Origin: Planococcus halotolerans
Lineage (GTDB): Bacteria; Bacillota; Bacilli; Bacillales_A; Planococcaceae
NCBI RefSeq assembly: GCF_003289955.1
Contig: NZ_QLZR01000004.1
Span: 248,001-312,000, forward strand
DNA length: 64,000 bases
Direction: 5' to 3'
Shown: positions 53,874 to 63,210 of the stretch, in pieces
Layout of the letters: each line of letters begins with the position of its first letter
Position numbering within the stretch: position 1 is the first letter of the stretch
Program-made: the position numbers and the translations under genes
The notes under the pieces: model-generated
The model's database searches: none
The model's input: the letters and a program-made list of their open reading frames with translations, nothing else
What the model was told of the DNA's origin: nothing

Positions 53874-54572
53874 TTAGTTTTCGACCAGTTCCGTAAAAAC
53901 GACCAGTCGTTCTTCATAATGGCCGGTCTGGTCATCAAAAACCCCCGTGCACGTAATGAGGTTTAAATGGGATTCCGAACTGTTGCCGAAGATCTCCTGA
54001 ATTGGAGCATCCTCAGGCAAATAAGATGCCTTACCCTTAACTTTGAAGGTGAGTTTTTTTCCTTCTGTTCCGGTGATATGAATTTCATCGCCTGGTTCCA
54101 GTTTTTTCAGGTTATAGAATGTACCTGGCTGTGAAAGACCATCTACATGACCGGCCAGGACTGCATTGCCACTGCCTCCCGGTTTTGTCCCCGGTTCGTA
54201 CCAGCCAATTTCATAGATGCTTTTTGGTGCTTCCATGTTGCCGTCTGCGGTTTGGCCGACCGGAATCACTTTTGCCTGCGCCTTGATTGCCGGTATTTCA
54301 ATTAACGCAGGGACGACACCTATTTTCTTTTCTGCCGTACTTTCATTCTCTGCTTTGGAAGATGAACTGAATGATGCTACTTTTCTCAAAATTTCTTCTT
54401 CCAACGTATCTTCCTGCCAGACCACTTCCTGCGGGAACCGTTGTTCCATCTTTTCAAATTCTATCTCTGGAGCCACTTGTGTAGCATCAGTTGCTTGTAT
54501 GGGGTTACCGCTGAGGGTTGTAAAAAGAAACAGGATATAAACGAGGCCAGCTTTTTTAATAAATGAGTTCAT
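53874..54572 (-). CDS. Class F-like sortase
   Basis: 232 residues from the ATG at 54572 (AAGGAG 8 bases upstream). N-terminal signal/anchor helix, long linker, then sortase beta-barrel: PALIEIPAIKAQAKVIPVG, catalytic His in LAGHVDG, Cys in LNLITCTGVFD and Arg in YEERLVVF. This active-site pattern fits class E/F sortases. It lies downstream of two surface-protein genes (54634 and 56432) on the same strand, likely its substrates. Confidence 0.85.
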   Translation of the reverse strand: MNSFIKKAGLVYILFLFTTLSGNPIQATDATQVAPEIEFEKMEQRFPQEVVWQEDTLEEEILRKVASFSSSSKAENESTAEKKIGVVPALIEIPAIKAQAKVIPVGQTADGNMEAPKSIYEIGWYEPGTKPGGSGNAVLAGHVDGLSQPGTFYNLKKLEPGDEIHITGTEGKKLTFKVKGKASYLPEDAPIQEIFGNSSESHLNLITCTGVFDDQTGHYEERLVVFTELVEN

Positions 54573-54589
54573 AAGTTTCACTCCTTATG

Positions 54590-54622
54590 TAGAAAAAGAG
54601 GGGAGGCTGATTCCCCTCTCAA
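54590..54622 (-). terminator. Intrinsic terminator after surface protein 2
   Basis: GAGGGG pairs with CCCCTC; T-rich on the minus strand. Confidence 0.7.
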
Positions 54623-54633
54623 TGGTCAAAGCG

Positions 54634-55968
54634 TTACTGCAATACTTTTCTTCTGTTAACGGCCAGAACCCCCACAAGCACCAGTAAAGGCAAGGTCCAA
54701 AGCATCCAGTTCAAGTTTCCGGAATCAGCCATTCCACCCATTCCGGTTTCAGGCATTTCCGGCAATCCGGCAAATTGTTCCGGGAACTGCTGGACAATTG
54801 CCGAGCTTAACAACTTCCCAGGTGTAAACATATGCTTGTAGCCTTCACGTGCTGTAGTCCATGTTTGTTCATAGTCGCCTTCAACATAGCTGTTAAACGT
54901 TCCAATCGCTTGATTCACATGCATTTGTAATCCTTCGGAAAGTGCGGAAGCTTCCACTCGACCTTCCGTAGCTCCACTCATGAATTCGGAGAAATCAGCA
55001 CGATATTGGTCCAACTCTGCTAAAGCTGCTTCTTTTTCTTCCTGACTTTCATTTACTGTACCCATTACATACTCCATGAAGTAATCGATATGATTGCTCC
55101 ATGTCTCGTTGAACTGGGCTCCTGCCTCTTCCCCGTAGACTGAAGCAATGGCAGCTGCCAATTGCTCTGTATTTTCATTCAACAATGCCAGATTGGCATC
55201 ATATTCTTCTGACTGTTCAAATCCATTTTGCATGGATTGCTGCAGAAGAGCAAAATGTTCCGCCAGCAGGAAGCTGAGGTTTGAACGGAGATCCGCAGCT
55301 TTTGTCACGGCTTTTGTATCGTTGAACATCTCCGGAAACTGTTGTGTATAAGCGTCCGATAAGGTTTTGCTGACATTGTTTAACAGGTGCTCCATGGCTT
55401 CACTTTGAATGGTATAGGCTTGCTGATAATCTCCAGAAACATACGCATCATATGATCCGGTAATTTGATCAATATGAGTTGAAAGCACATTAACAACAGC
55501 TGCTTCCATCACCCGTCCTTCCGTCAGTTTCTCCTGGAATTTTCCGGAAAGATGGGTATAGTTCGCCAAGTTATCCAAAGCTGTCTGCTTAGCTTCCATA
55601 TCACCAGCTGAAACTGCATTGGCATAATCCATAAAGTAGCCGATGTGATCCGTCCAGTTCTTGATGAATTCTGCCCCTGCATCTTCGCCATATAAAGAAG
55701 CGATGGCTGCCTGCAAGTCTTTCCCGTTGTTAATAACGGCCGCTTCTGCCTGAGCGGCATCCGGGTCGCCATTATTCGATTTGCGCATGGCGGTGATGAT
55801 CAAGTAAGCATGTTCAGTGAAAAGGTGGTCCGTATTGCTTCGCAACTCAACGGCTGCAGTATCGACTGTCGGTCCCCCATGATTGACAGCCAGCACAGCT
55901 CCTCCTCCAACTGGAACCAGCAACACCAGGCTAAGCAATACAGCAACAACTTTGTTCTTCCTCTTCAT
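54634..55968 (-). CDS. Sortase-anchored surface protein with duplicated helical domain (paralog 2)
   Basis: 444 residues, AGGAGG before the ATG. Signal peptide (~1-28). Two repeats of ~180 residues (about 35-215 and 216-395), each with an EH helix (LFTEHAYLI; LLAEHFALL), a W-x2-H-I-x-YFM helix (NWTDHIGYFMDY; TWSNHIDYFMEY) and a later His (STHIDQ; HVNQ), so conserved His could bind metal or heme. C-terminus has MPETG then GGMADSGN, a hydrophobic helix and NRRK, a cell-wall sorting tail. Similar to repeats mis-labelled copper amine oxidase elsewhere. Function unknown. Confidence 0.8.
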   Translation of the reverse strand: MKRKNKVVAVLLSLVLLVPVGGGAVLAVNHGGPTVDTAAVELRSNTDHLFTEHAYLIITAMRKSNNGDPDAAQAEAAVINNGKDLQAAIASLYGEDAGAEFIKNWTDHIGYFMDYANAVSAGDMEAKQTALDNLANYTHLSGKFQEKLTEGRVMEAAVVNVLSTHIDQITGSYDAYVSGDYQQAYTIQSEAMEHLLNNVSKTLSDAYTQQFPEMFNDTKAVTKAADLRSNLSFLLAEHFALLQQSMQNGFEQSEEYDANLALLNENTEQLAAAIASVYGEEAGAQFNETWSNHIDYFMEYVMGTVNESQEEKEAALAELDQYRADFSEFMSGATEGRVEASALSEGLQMHVNQAIGTFNSYVEGDYEQTWTTAREGYKHMFTPGKLLSSAIVQQFPEQFAGLPEMPETGMGGMADSGNLNWMLWTLPLLVLVGVLAVNRRKVLQ

Positions 55969-56392
55969 TTAACAACCTCCTAAAATTTTTTAGGCAGTCA
56001 TCACTTACTGTTTTATGTAAAATCAGGATGCCTTTTAGTAAATTCAAACTACCCTTGTACGCTCACTCTCTTTCCCTGTCATAAATTTAATAAACATGTT
56101 ATTTTATTACTTAATTTCTATTGCTTTTTTCATTCATTAACAAGCTATTTCAATATAATAGAACAAAACTTTACTTTATTTTTAGAAAATCAGTAAGGAA
56201 ACTTCGAGCACGAAAGTTATCCATCATTTCTTTAACTGAAGCGCGAATAGAAACACCAAAGGATGTCCCTATTCCCAATTCAGTATCCTGTTTAAGTCTA
56301 CCTTTATTAGCCAAACAAATAATATTACCGTAATAATTTGAATAAAAACATAAATTATCGATAACCAGGTTTTGTGAGGGTTCATATTATAA
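55969..56392. other. Intergenic stretch between the two surface genes
   Basis: AT-rich. A 38-codon hydrophobic frame is present but has no ribosome site, so not called. Nothing else supported. Confidence 0.5.
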
Positions 56393-56426
56393 AAAGAAAG
56401 GGAAGAATTTCTCTCCCCTTTCATCC
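56393..56426 (-). terminator. Intrinsic terminator after surface protein 1
   Basis: On the minus strand GAAAGGG pairs with CCCTTTC, followed by TTTTT. Confidence 0.75.
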
Positions 56427-56431
56427 AGATC

Positions 56432-57841
56432 TTATTCCTGTACCGCTTTTCTTCTTGTGAATACGAGAGCTCCGGCAAGTGCCAGTAATGGGAATGTGTA
56501 CAGCATCCAGTTCATATTTCCTGAATCAGCCATACCACCCATACCTGTTTCCGGCATTCCCGGCGCTGCAGCAAATTTTTCCGGATTCTGTTTAACGATT
56601 GCACCTGACAACGCTTGACCGATTGTGAACATTAAGGCATGCCCTTCAGTCAACGTGTTGTAAACGGCCTCGTAATCACCTTCTGCATAGCTGTTTACGA
56701 GATCGATCGTGCTTTGTTCATGTTGTTGAAGAACGCTGATGGCTGTTTCTTTCGGCAGTTCTCCGCCAGTAGCTTCGCTCAGTAAAGTACCTAAGTCAAC
56801 AGCGAAAGTATTCAGCAACATATCGGTAATTTCATTTACTTTCTCCGTATCACCATTGGCAATTGCTTCACCCAATGCTTCACTGTCTTCGTATTGAGTA
56901 TTGAAAATCTCGCTGAACGCATCTGCAGCTTCCTGTCCGTAAAGTGATTTCACTGCCGCTTTCATCTGTTCAGCATTCGCTTCCTGCATTTCGCTTACCG
57001 CTTCAAATGCTTCTCCGCCTTCACCTTTGGCAGCTTCATACGCCTCTACTGATGTAGCTGTTTGATAATAGAAGTGAGCACCAAGCAATTGGCTGAAAGT
57101 GGCTCTTAAATCTGATGCCGGTGTTACCGCTTTCGTGTTTTCAAACTTCTCTGGCATTTGTGTCACAATTGCACTTGATAATGCCGTGCCGACTGTGAAC
57201 ATGCGCTCGTAGCCTTCATTGAATTCCGTGTATGCTGCTTCGAAATCGCCCGCAATGGAATGATCAAGGAATTGCATTACATCTTTTTCATGTTCCTGAA
57301 GAACTGAAATCGCTGTATCCTTCGGCAGGTTTCCACCTGTTGCCTGACTTAAAAGAGTTCCAAGGTCTGTCGGGAATTGTGTCAACAAGTCTTCTTTGAC
57401 TTGTGCAATTTCTTCTTCGTTGCCGTTTGCAACGGCAGTACCGTAGCCTGCACTGTCTTCATATTGCGTATCGAAGATTTTATCGAATGCATCTGCTGCT
57501 TCCTGACCGTATACCGATTTAATAGCTGCAGTCAGTTGTTCGCCGTTCACCTCAAGCTGTGCTTGTGCTTGCTCGAGTCCGTCACCAGTCGGTCCACCTT
57601 CTTCAGCTTTATGGTAAGCCTGTAACGCCACTTCTGATTGATAGATGAAGTGAGTTGATAATAGCTGGCTCAAATCTGCTCTCAATTGTGCTGCTGGTGT
57701 TTCAACTGTCGGTGCTGCCACTTTCTCAGGTACATCAGCGTTGTTCCCGCCAGATGCACTGACTGCTCCGGCTCCTGTTGCCAATAATGCCGCGCTCAAT
57801 GGGACTGCGATTACCGTTCTTTTTGCGTTTTTCCAATTCAT
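56432..57841 (-). CDS. Sortase-anchored surface protein with duplicated helical domain (paralog 1)
   Basis: 469 residues from the ATG at 57841 (AAGGAGG 9 bases upstream). Signal peptide to ~residue 30 (AGAVSA). Two ~195-residue repeats (~45-240 and ~240-435), with shared blocks QLRADLSQLLSTHFIYQ / DLRATFSQLLGAHFYYQ, SVYGQEAADAF / SLYGQEAADAF and TGGNLPKDTAISVLQEHE / TGGELPKETAISVLQQHE. Its terminal MPETG-GMGGMADSGN plus hydrophobic helix and RRK match the other surface protein, so a shared sortase substrate is likely. Confidence 0.8.
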   Translation of the reverse strand: MNWKNAKRTVIAVPLSAALLATGAGAVSASGGNNADVPEKVAAPTVETPAAQLRADLSQLLSTHFIYQSEVALQAYHKAEEGGPTGDGLEQAQAQLEVNGEQLTAAIKSVYGQEAADAFDKIFDTQYEDSAGYGTAVANGNEEEIAQVKEDLLTQFPTDLGTLLSQATGGNLPKDTAISVLQEHEKDVMQFLDHSIAGDFEAAYTEFNEGYERMFTVGTALSSAIVTQMPEKFENTKAVTPASDLRATFSQLLGAHFYYQTATSVEAYEAAKGEGGEAFEAVSEMQEANAEQMKAAVKSLYGQEAADAFSEIFNTQYEDSEALGEAIANGDTEKVNEITDMLLNTFAVDLGTLLSEATGGELPKETAISVLQQHEQSTIDLVNSYAEGDYEAVYNTLTEGHALMFTIGQALSGAIVKQNPEKFAAAPGMPETGMGGMADSGNMNWMLYTFPLLALAGALVFTRRKAVQE

Positions 57842-58422
57842 GTTCAAATTCCTCCTTGTTTTTTGTTTCTTGCGTATCTTTCCGATCGTTCTACAACCAC
57901 TACGTAAATGAAATCAGATTAGATCACATTTTGGACATATTTTTTAAAAAAGTTAAATACACCCTCTGGACTGCGAATTCACTCTGTAACAATTCTCACC
58001 GGAATGTAGCATGATTGTAATATTCCTACACCCCATGACTTTCCCTAACACTTTTCTCCTAAACATATTATTTTTTTATTTTTTGAATCTATTTAACATT
58101 TACATGAATAATTAGTCTTAAAACCTTTTCACAGCAGACGTTTAAGCTTCCATGAGTATGGATGAATTTTTTTAACTTTTTCCCTATTGGTTTTCTGCGT
58201 CCGTTTTCTAATCTATTTGAGCTTTCAGATGATAAAATTAGTTTAGAAGATTTTCTAATCAGCACTATTTTTATCTTAAAAACACTTTTCCAGTGACAGT
58301 TGTATATCATTTTCGCTTTTTTCATCAAGTTTTTTGAATTTTATGGTAAAATTAAATGTGAAGATCATTTGGATTCCCTAGATTACTTAGCCCCGTTCTA
58401 AAGATGGAAGGAGAAATCCGTT
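57842..58422. other. Divergent intergenic region without a supported gene
   Basis: About 580 AT-rich bases between the surface gene (-) and the small gene at 58423 (+). It must hold both promoters, but I could not pick a confident one. Confidence 0.5.
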
Positions 58423-58656
58423 ATGACTAAAGAGAACATTCGAAGCATTTTGCAAACGATGCGTGAATTTCAAGATGTCCACATTACCCAGGTTTTTACG
58501 AAAGGTGAAACGGATTGGCTTCATGTAAAATGCAAAACGGGTACCTCAACTCTCGAACTGACTTACTTACAAACGGAAGCTGTTCATTATTACGAATCAG
58601 TTGATGCTGCTGCAGAGGTCATTGATCAAGCTGTTACCACTGTATCTGCACCTTAG
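58423..58656 (+). CDS. Small hypothetical protein, alpha/beta (YkuJ-like)
   Basis: 77 residues, GAAGGAGAAAT before the ATG. Helix-strand-strand-strand-helix pattern (IRSILQTMREF, VHITQVFT, WLHVKCK, LELTYLQ, AAEVIDQAV), as in YkuJ-type (DUF1797) proteins, but identity is low from memory, so only a fold-level guess. Function unknown. Confidence 0.6.
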   Translation: MTKENIRSILQTMREFQDVHITQVFTKGETDWLHVKCKTGTSTLELTYLQTEAVHYYESVDAAAEVIDQAVTTVSAP

Positions 58657-58947
58657 GTTGAAAATGAAAATCGGCCGAAAGCCATGCCGTTTTTCCGTAA
58701 TTGATTTACTTAAGAATGCATCATCGAAATAAGCTTCAAATTAGAAAAAAAAAATTAACAAGCCTCACGCAATAAAGAAGGACGGATCCCGAAACGGATC
58801 ATCACTTCTATATTTTGCATGGGGCTTTTTTTATTTCAGGAAAGATTCGCTTCAGTACTGCCAGTCAAAGGAGTCGATTGAATGTATGTATGTATTTAAG
58901 GTTTTTTGGGTATCAGTTAAACACTTCGCTCTACTTCAAGGCAATAT
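58657..58947. other. Intergenic stretch
   Basis: No supported gene. A weak hairpin (GGATCCCGAAACGGATC at 58784-58800) is present. Confidence 0.4.
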
Positions 58948-58996
58948 AAAAAAGCTGAATTTCTGTTATCAGCTATAACAGGAGTTCAGCTTTTTA
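58948..58996. terminator. Bidirectional terminator
   Basis: AAAAAGCTGAA pairs with TTCAGCTTTTT around an inner stem (CTGTTAT/ATAACAG). Ends the CHRD gene on - and reads from +. Confidence 0.85.
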
Positions 58997-59006
58997 AGGG
59001 CTTGTG

Positions 59007-59594
59007 TTACGCAGTGGCTTTTTGGCGTCTGCCAATCAACAGAATTCCACCCATTAAGATTGCAAATAACCCCACCATCGTAAACAATGGACCATTTGAA
59101 GCCGTATCGGCCATTTCATCGCCTTCTGCTACCAGCTGGTCACGAATTTCACCATCTGGATATTCCTCCGTATGCAGATTCACATAAATGTCGCCAGCGA
59201 CAAGTGCCATGGAGAAATCCTGCCATGTCATGTCTCCGACAAGATCATCCGCATTCAATGTACCCGTCGCTACTTCTCCGTTATAGTCCATCGGTTCTTC
59301 ATTTTCAAATAAAAACAATTCCACCGGGCCATTTTCTCCTGCCGAGCCGCTGTGCAGATGACCAGCCAATGTGCTGTTCAAGTTAGAGGCACTTACCGTG
59401 TATTCCAATGATTCCCCGTCTTCACTGACTTTGAAATGCGCCTGTCCTGTCGCGTCACTTGTCACATCCCCGACTTCCTGTTCCGGTGTCAATTCCACAT
59501 TGAACTCGAGCCCTTCATGTGCTGCGAAAACTGCGCCGGCAAAACCTGTTGCTGCTAATACCGATACCAGCAGTAAAACCAAGATTTTTTTCAT
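59007..59594 (-). CDS. Sortase-anchored CHRD-domain protein
   Basis: 195 residues. Signal peptide (~1-25, AVFAA). CHRD domain at ~30-155: ELTPEQEVGDVTSDATGQAHF, LAGHLHSGSAGENGPVELFL, IYVNLHTEEYPDGEIRDQL, a chordin-like fold of unknown ligand. C-terminus EMADTASNG then a hydrophobic helix and GRRQK, a wall-sorting tail with MADTA like LPxTA of class D sortases and like MADSG of the two neighbouring surface proteins. GAGGAGATGAAC precedes the ATG. Confidence 0.85.
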   Translation of the reverse strand: MKKILVLLLVSVLAATGFAGAVFAAHEGLEFNVELTPEQEVGDVTSDATGQAHFKVSEDGESLEYTVSASNLNSTLAGHLHSGSAGENGPVELFLFENEEPMDYNGEVATGTLNADDLVGDMTWQDFSMALVAGDIYVNLHTEEYPDGEIRDQLVAEGDEMADTASNGPLFTMVGLFAILMGGILLIGRRQKATA

Positions 59595-59960
59595 TTGTTC
59601 ATCTCCTCTTGATCGATTTCACCATACGGTGATAGCCTTCCCCTACCCTTTTACCAAACTAATTAATAAAATTATCAGAATTTTGAATATAATTACCCAC
59701 GAAGTTTACACCTTTTCACTTCCTTCTTTTTGGAATTACTTTTCTTCAATGAAGAAATCTAATGGTTTAGATGAAAGTTTAAGCCAGTATGTTAGCAACA
59801 AATCTTTTATCATTTCAACTTGGATTTTAAATGATAAAAAAAGACCTTCTTTAATAAAAAAACCAAATCAATGAGGGTTATGCAGTAAAATAGAGGGAAT
59901 AAGGAGTTCAATAGCGTTACGTACTAAGAGATTCACTGAATCCTGAAGAGGTGACAGACG
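59595..59960. other. Intergenic region between CHRD gene and sortase
   Basis: AT-rich, divergent promoters expected, no gene supported. GAGGTGACAG precedes the sortase start. Confidence 0.5.
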
Positions 59961-60677
59961 ATGAGAAAGAAAATGGCTTCACTGTTGATCATAACCGGAC
60001 TCGTACTTGCCGGATGGAACGGCTATTTTTGGCTTTCTGGGACTTCTTCTGGCCGCGAAGCCCTTGGACAAGATGACATTGTCAAAAACACGGACAGTCC
60101 GCTGTCAGGTTCTGAAAATCATAAGCTGATCATGGCTACTGAAAGAGGAAATTCTGATGGCGTGGTGACAGATTCCGCTCAAGTTGAACCCCTGCCTATC
60201 AAAACCGACAAAAAAATTGAAAAGCCAGATGCTTCGCCATTGCGTGATTATAAAGAGTACGCCAAAGGAGCAGAAATCGGATGGCTGCTGATTCCAGAAC
60301 TTGATATGAAATATCCCATTTACTGGGGAACAGACGTCGATACCTTGAACCAGGGAGTCGGTTATCATATAGGAAATTTCACGACCCCGCCCGATGGACT
60401 CAAGCATACCGTTTTGTCTGGACACCGTGACACCGTCTTTCAAGAACTGGGAGAGTTAAAGACCGGAAGCAAAATGTATATCCAATTCGAAGATGTGCAA
60501 TATGAATATCAAATTGAAAAAACGTGGATTACCGATGCGCAAGACCGCACTGTCATCGTAAAGAAAGATGCACCCACATTGACGCTGACTACCTGCTATC
60601 CGTTTACCTTTATCGGATCAGCGCCTGACCGATATATCATCGAAGCGCCGTTAGTCGCTAAGACAGCAATGAATTGA
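59961..60677 (+). CDS. Class D-like sortase
   Basis: 238 residues. N-terminal membrane anchor (SLLIITGLVLAGWNGYFWL), linker, then the catalytic barrel: IGWLLIPELDMKYPIYWG, His in LSGHRDTVF, Cys in LTLTTCYPF and Arg in APDRYIIEAP. The TTCYPF pattern is class D/SrtD-like, which recognises LPxTA-type signals. Divergent from the CHRD gene whose tail ends MADTA. Confidence 0.85.
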   Translation: MRKKMASLLIITGLVLAGWNGYFWLSGTSSGREALGQDDIVKNTDSPLSGSENHKLIMATERGNSDGVVTDSAQVEPLPIKTDKKIEKPDASPLRDYKEYAKGAEIGWLLIPELDMKYPIYWGTDVDTLNQGVGYHIGNFTTPPDGLKHTVLSGHRDTVFQELGELKTGSKMYIQFEDVQYEYQIEKTWITDAQDRTVIVKKDAPTLTLTTCYPFTFIGSAPDRYIIEAPLVAKTAMN

Positions 60678-60717
60678 TGGCTGCCATCGGCAGTTTCAAG
60701 AAGAAAGGAGTGTTAGC

Positions 60718-61086
60718 TTGAATCGGTCCATGCTTTATCGAAACTGGGCAATGGAAACTATGCAAGAAACGTTTCAAGCGATGCATATAGCTGAACTAAA
60801 GGAAATTATCATTGAAACCAATCTGTATTCCGTCTATCTTTTTCAAGACAAAGATCTAAAGCTGTCAACTGAGCGAGCTGTTATCGTAAAGCACTTTTCT
60901 GCAACGCAACCTTCTGTTGATTTGCTTGGTGTAAAGGTTGCTTCGTCTGCCACGAGGACAGAAAGAAACCAGCAGATCATGGAAGCAACCGAAGCAACTC
61001 TTACACAGCCCTTACTTCCCCCCATTCCTTTGCTGCGGTACACAGCGTCCATCCATCAGCCTTTCTTGTCATATGCAACCGTTTAA
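60718..61086 (+). CDS. Hypothetical protein downstream of sortase
   Basis: 122 residues, TTG start at 60718 with AAGGAG 8 bases upstream. No membrane helix or known domain; helical N-terminus (YRNWAMETMQETFQAMHIAELKEIII) then a strand-rich part. 40 bases after the sortase stop, likely the same transcript. Confidence 0.5.
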   Translation: MNRSMLYRNWAMETMQETFQAMHIAELKEIIIETNLYSVYLFQDKDLKLSTERAVIVKHFSATQPSVDLLGVKVASSATRTERNQQIMEATEATLTQPLLPPIPLLRYTASIHQPFLSYATV

Positions 61087-61226
61087 TAAACCTGATATTT
61101 AATTTAAGAATGTCTCGATTGTCTCAAAAACAGCGAGGGTATCTTTCCGTTCTGTCGCATCGCTATAATTCCAGACATATTAATGGAAACGAGAGGTATT
61201 TGAATCTCTTCTCGCAACCCTGTACA

Positions 61227-61275
61227 AAACCCAGGAGGGCTGGCGTATCTGTGATCCAGCTCTCCTGGGTTTTAC
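61227..61275. terminator. Bidirectional terminator
   Basis: AAACCCAGGAGGGCTGG pairs with CCAGCTCTCCTGGGTTT. Confidence 0.85.
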
Positions 61276-61314
61276 CGACCGTATTTTCGATTAAAGAGTT
61301 GTATTTTAATCTTG

Positions 61315-61947
61315 CTATTCAATCAGATTCCCTTCCGCAGGTATCGGATGCATTTTAAAGTTTCTGGCAAAATGGATTAAGTTATAAGCCATGATTTTTG
61401 CATGCTGCATCGTGAAATCATTTTGATTTCCGTCCGCTTCAATAAAAGAAGGCCCCGGCCCGGCAGGTCCTACCCAATAAGTATCGGCGTTCGGCGGCAC
61501 AATGAAGCCCATATGCGAAAGAGCATATAAGATGGATTTGGCACTGTCTTTAGCTCCGTCTTCGTTTCCGGTCACAATCGCTCCGCCAATCCGGTTGTAG
61601 TAGATGTACTGCCCTTTTTCATTGGTCTCACTGCTTCCCGCATAGATCCGTTCAATGACTTTAGTGGCGTAGCTGCTTTTTTCTCCCATCCAGATAGGCG
61701 TTCCGATAATCAGGATGTCCGCATCCAGCAGTTTTTCGTAAATCTTCGGCCACTCATCGCCTTCCCCTGCATCAATCACCATGGCATGGGCAACATTGTA
61801 ATCAGCTAGCCTTATGATTTCTGATGAAACGCCTTCTTTGTCAAAATGCTTGATGACTTCATTAATGAGCGCATCCGTATTCGATGTATCCGGGCTCTTT
61901 TTTAATGTGCAATTAATGATTAAGGCTTTCAATTCAGTGCTTGGCAT
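61315..61947 (-). CDS. Flavodoxin-like NAD(P)H-dependent FMN oxidoreductase
   Basis: 210 residues. Flavodoxin-fold FMN-binding start ALIINCTLKKSPDTSNTDAL (phosphate-binding loop), then ADILIIGTPIWMGEKSS and GGAIVTGNEDGAKDSAKSILY for the flavin ring. Same group as NADPH-dependent FMN reductases and WrbA-like quinone reductases. Substrate unknown. Stands alone beside a decayed SDR gene. Confidence 0.85.
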   Translation of the reverse strand: MPSTELKALIINCTLKKSPDTSNTDALINEVIKHFDKEGVSSEIIRLADYNVAHAMVIDAGEGDEWPKIYEKLLDADILIIGTPIWMGEKSSYATKVIERIYAGSSETNEKGQYIYYNRIGGAIVTGNEDGAKDSAKSILYALSHMGFIVPPNADTYWVGPAGPGPSFIEADGNQNDFTMQHAKIMAYNLIHFARNFKMHPIPAEGNLIE

Positions 61948-62065
61948 TTTCCTTCATCCTTCCTTGGTCTAGCAGTAGCTTTTCACTGCAAGCTAAAAAA
62001 TTATTCATTGTTTTTCATTTATAGAACATACAACTATGGGCTCCTAGAACAAAGCCCTTCTCCCT

Positions 62066-62419
62066 TTAATAAGGTGTACCACCATTGATATGCAGCACTT
62101 GCCCCGTGATATAAGAGGCGTCATCCGAAGCGAGATAAACATAGGCACCCGCCAGTTCATCCGGCTGGCCCGACCGTTTCATCGGTGTGCCGAATGCCCC
62201 CTTCTTTGTCGAATCCCTCCACTTTATCTGACGGAAACGATGCTGAAATCAGCGGCGTCGAAATCGGTCCAAGGGTAACCGCATTCACTCGAATCCCCTC
62301 TTCGACAAGAGAACCCGAAAGTGAGCGTGTAAATGACAAAATGGCGCCTTTTGTCACAGAGTAGTCGATCACTGCTCCTGTTTTTGAGCCGGAATGTTTT
62401 CTGGTTTATCCTTTTTCAT
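62066..62419 (-). pseudogene. Decayed short-chain dehydrogenase (YdaD/YhdF-like)
   Basis: Starts at ATG 62419 behind AGGAGGAG with KPENIPAQKQ, the N-terminal signature of YdaD/general-stress-protein-39-like SDRs. Immediately after it comes AVIDYSVTKGAILSFTRSLSG, the active-site region of the same family, so about 180 residues including the cofactor motif are deleted. A further frameshift at a GGGGG run (62194-62200) separates this from [24 protein letters not shown]. Clearly non-functional. Confidence 0.75.
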
Positions 62420-62773
62420 CAAACTCCTCCTTTCTCCTCGAGAATAGCAATAGATTTGATTCTGACCGTCTCTTTATACATAAGTCGTCGTTTTTTCAGC
62501 CCTTTTTTTGTTCAAACTTTTAGAATTTCTTCTCCTTCCTTATTAAATCTCATTCGTTATTTTTTTGATTCCCTTATTAACTTTTTGAAAACCTTTTAGC
62601 AATTCAATCTGATTTTTAGTGATGTTCTGCTATAAGATGATAGCTTTTATTAGTTTCTTTAGATATGTTTTACGGATAACATGGCCCATTTTTATTCCTT
62701 ACGACTAAAGGTCTTCAGGTTGAATGCAACGTAGTCATGCTGTCTTGTTACCTCCATAACATATTTAACAAGC
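62420..62773. other. Intergenic stretch
   Basis: AT-rich; no gene, repeat or structured element recognised apart from the terminator to its right. Confidence 0.5.
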
Positions 62774-62804
62774 GCTAAAAAGCACACCAATTTCTGGTGT
62801 GCTT
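62774..62804. terminator. Bidirectional terminator
   Basis: AAAGCACACCA-attt-CTGGTGTGCTTT, near-perfect stem. Confidence 0.85.
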
Positions 62805-62883
62805 TCATATTTTCATGAAATTCTTAGGTTAATTTCTGGGCTTCTTTACTTTCAACCTGTATACCCATGGTACAGCTTGGTGA

Positions 62884-63210
62884 TTAGTTTCTTCCGACTT
62901 CTTCATATAGCGGCTTCAAGTGTTTTTGAACACTTTCTAATTCCTTTTTTCCTGAGTCTGTAATCATGTACGAAGAATCAGCAGTTGAAAGGAAGTTTTC
63001 TGCGGCCAGATGCGACAGTTGCTTCTCAATCTTTTCCTCTGTCACATTGTACCCATGGCTATTGACTTCCTCGAGGATCTCTCTAGCGGAAATCGCTTGC
63101 TGATTGGCATGATACAGTAAATGGGTTCGAATGAAGTTGTTCTGAAAGTCTCCGTGCACATTGCATTCCTCCTCGGTTTTTTCTGTAACTGAACTTATTT
63201 TGTCGACCAT
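62884..63210 (-). CDS. Winged-helix (PadR-like) hypothetical protein
   Basis: 108 residues. ISAREILEEVNSHGYNVTEEKIEKQLSHLAAENFLSTADSSYMITDSGKKELE is a winged-helix segment of the PadR type (long helix, wing with SSYMITDSGKKEL). N-terminus acidic (TEKTEEECNVHGDF) with one Cys, so a redox or ligand switch is possible. Ribosome site weak (GCGGGAA). Target genes unknown. Confidence 0.55.
   Translation of the reverse strand: MVDKISSVTEKTEEECNVHGDFQNNFIRTHLLYHANQQAISAREILEEVNSHGYNVTEEKIEKQLSHLAAENFLSTADSSYMITDSGKKELESVQKHLKPLYEEVGRN

Noticed and set aside
56269..56400. 38-codon hydrophobic peptide frame between the two surface genes (minus strand)
   Set aside because: No ribosome site before its ATG, and it starts within the T-rich end of the terminator.
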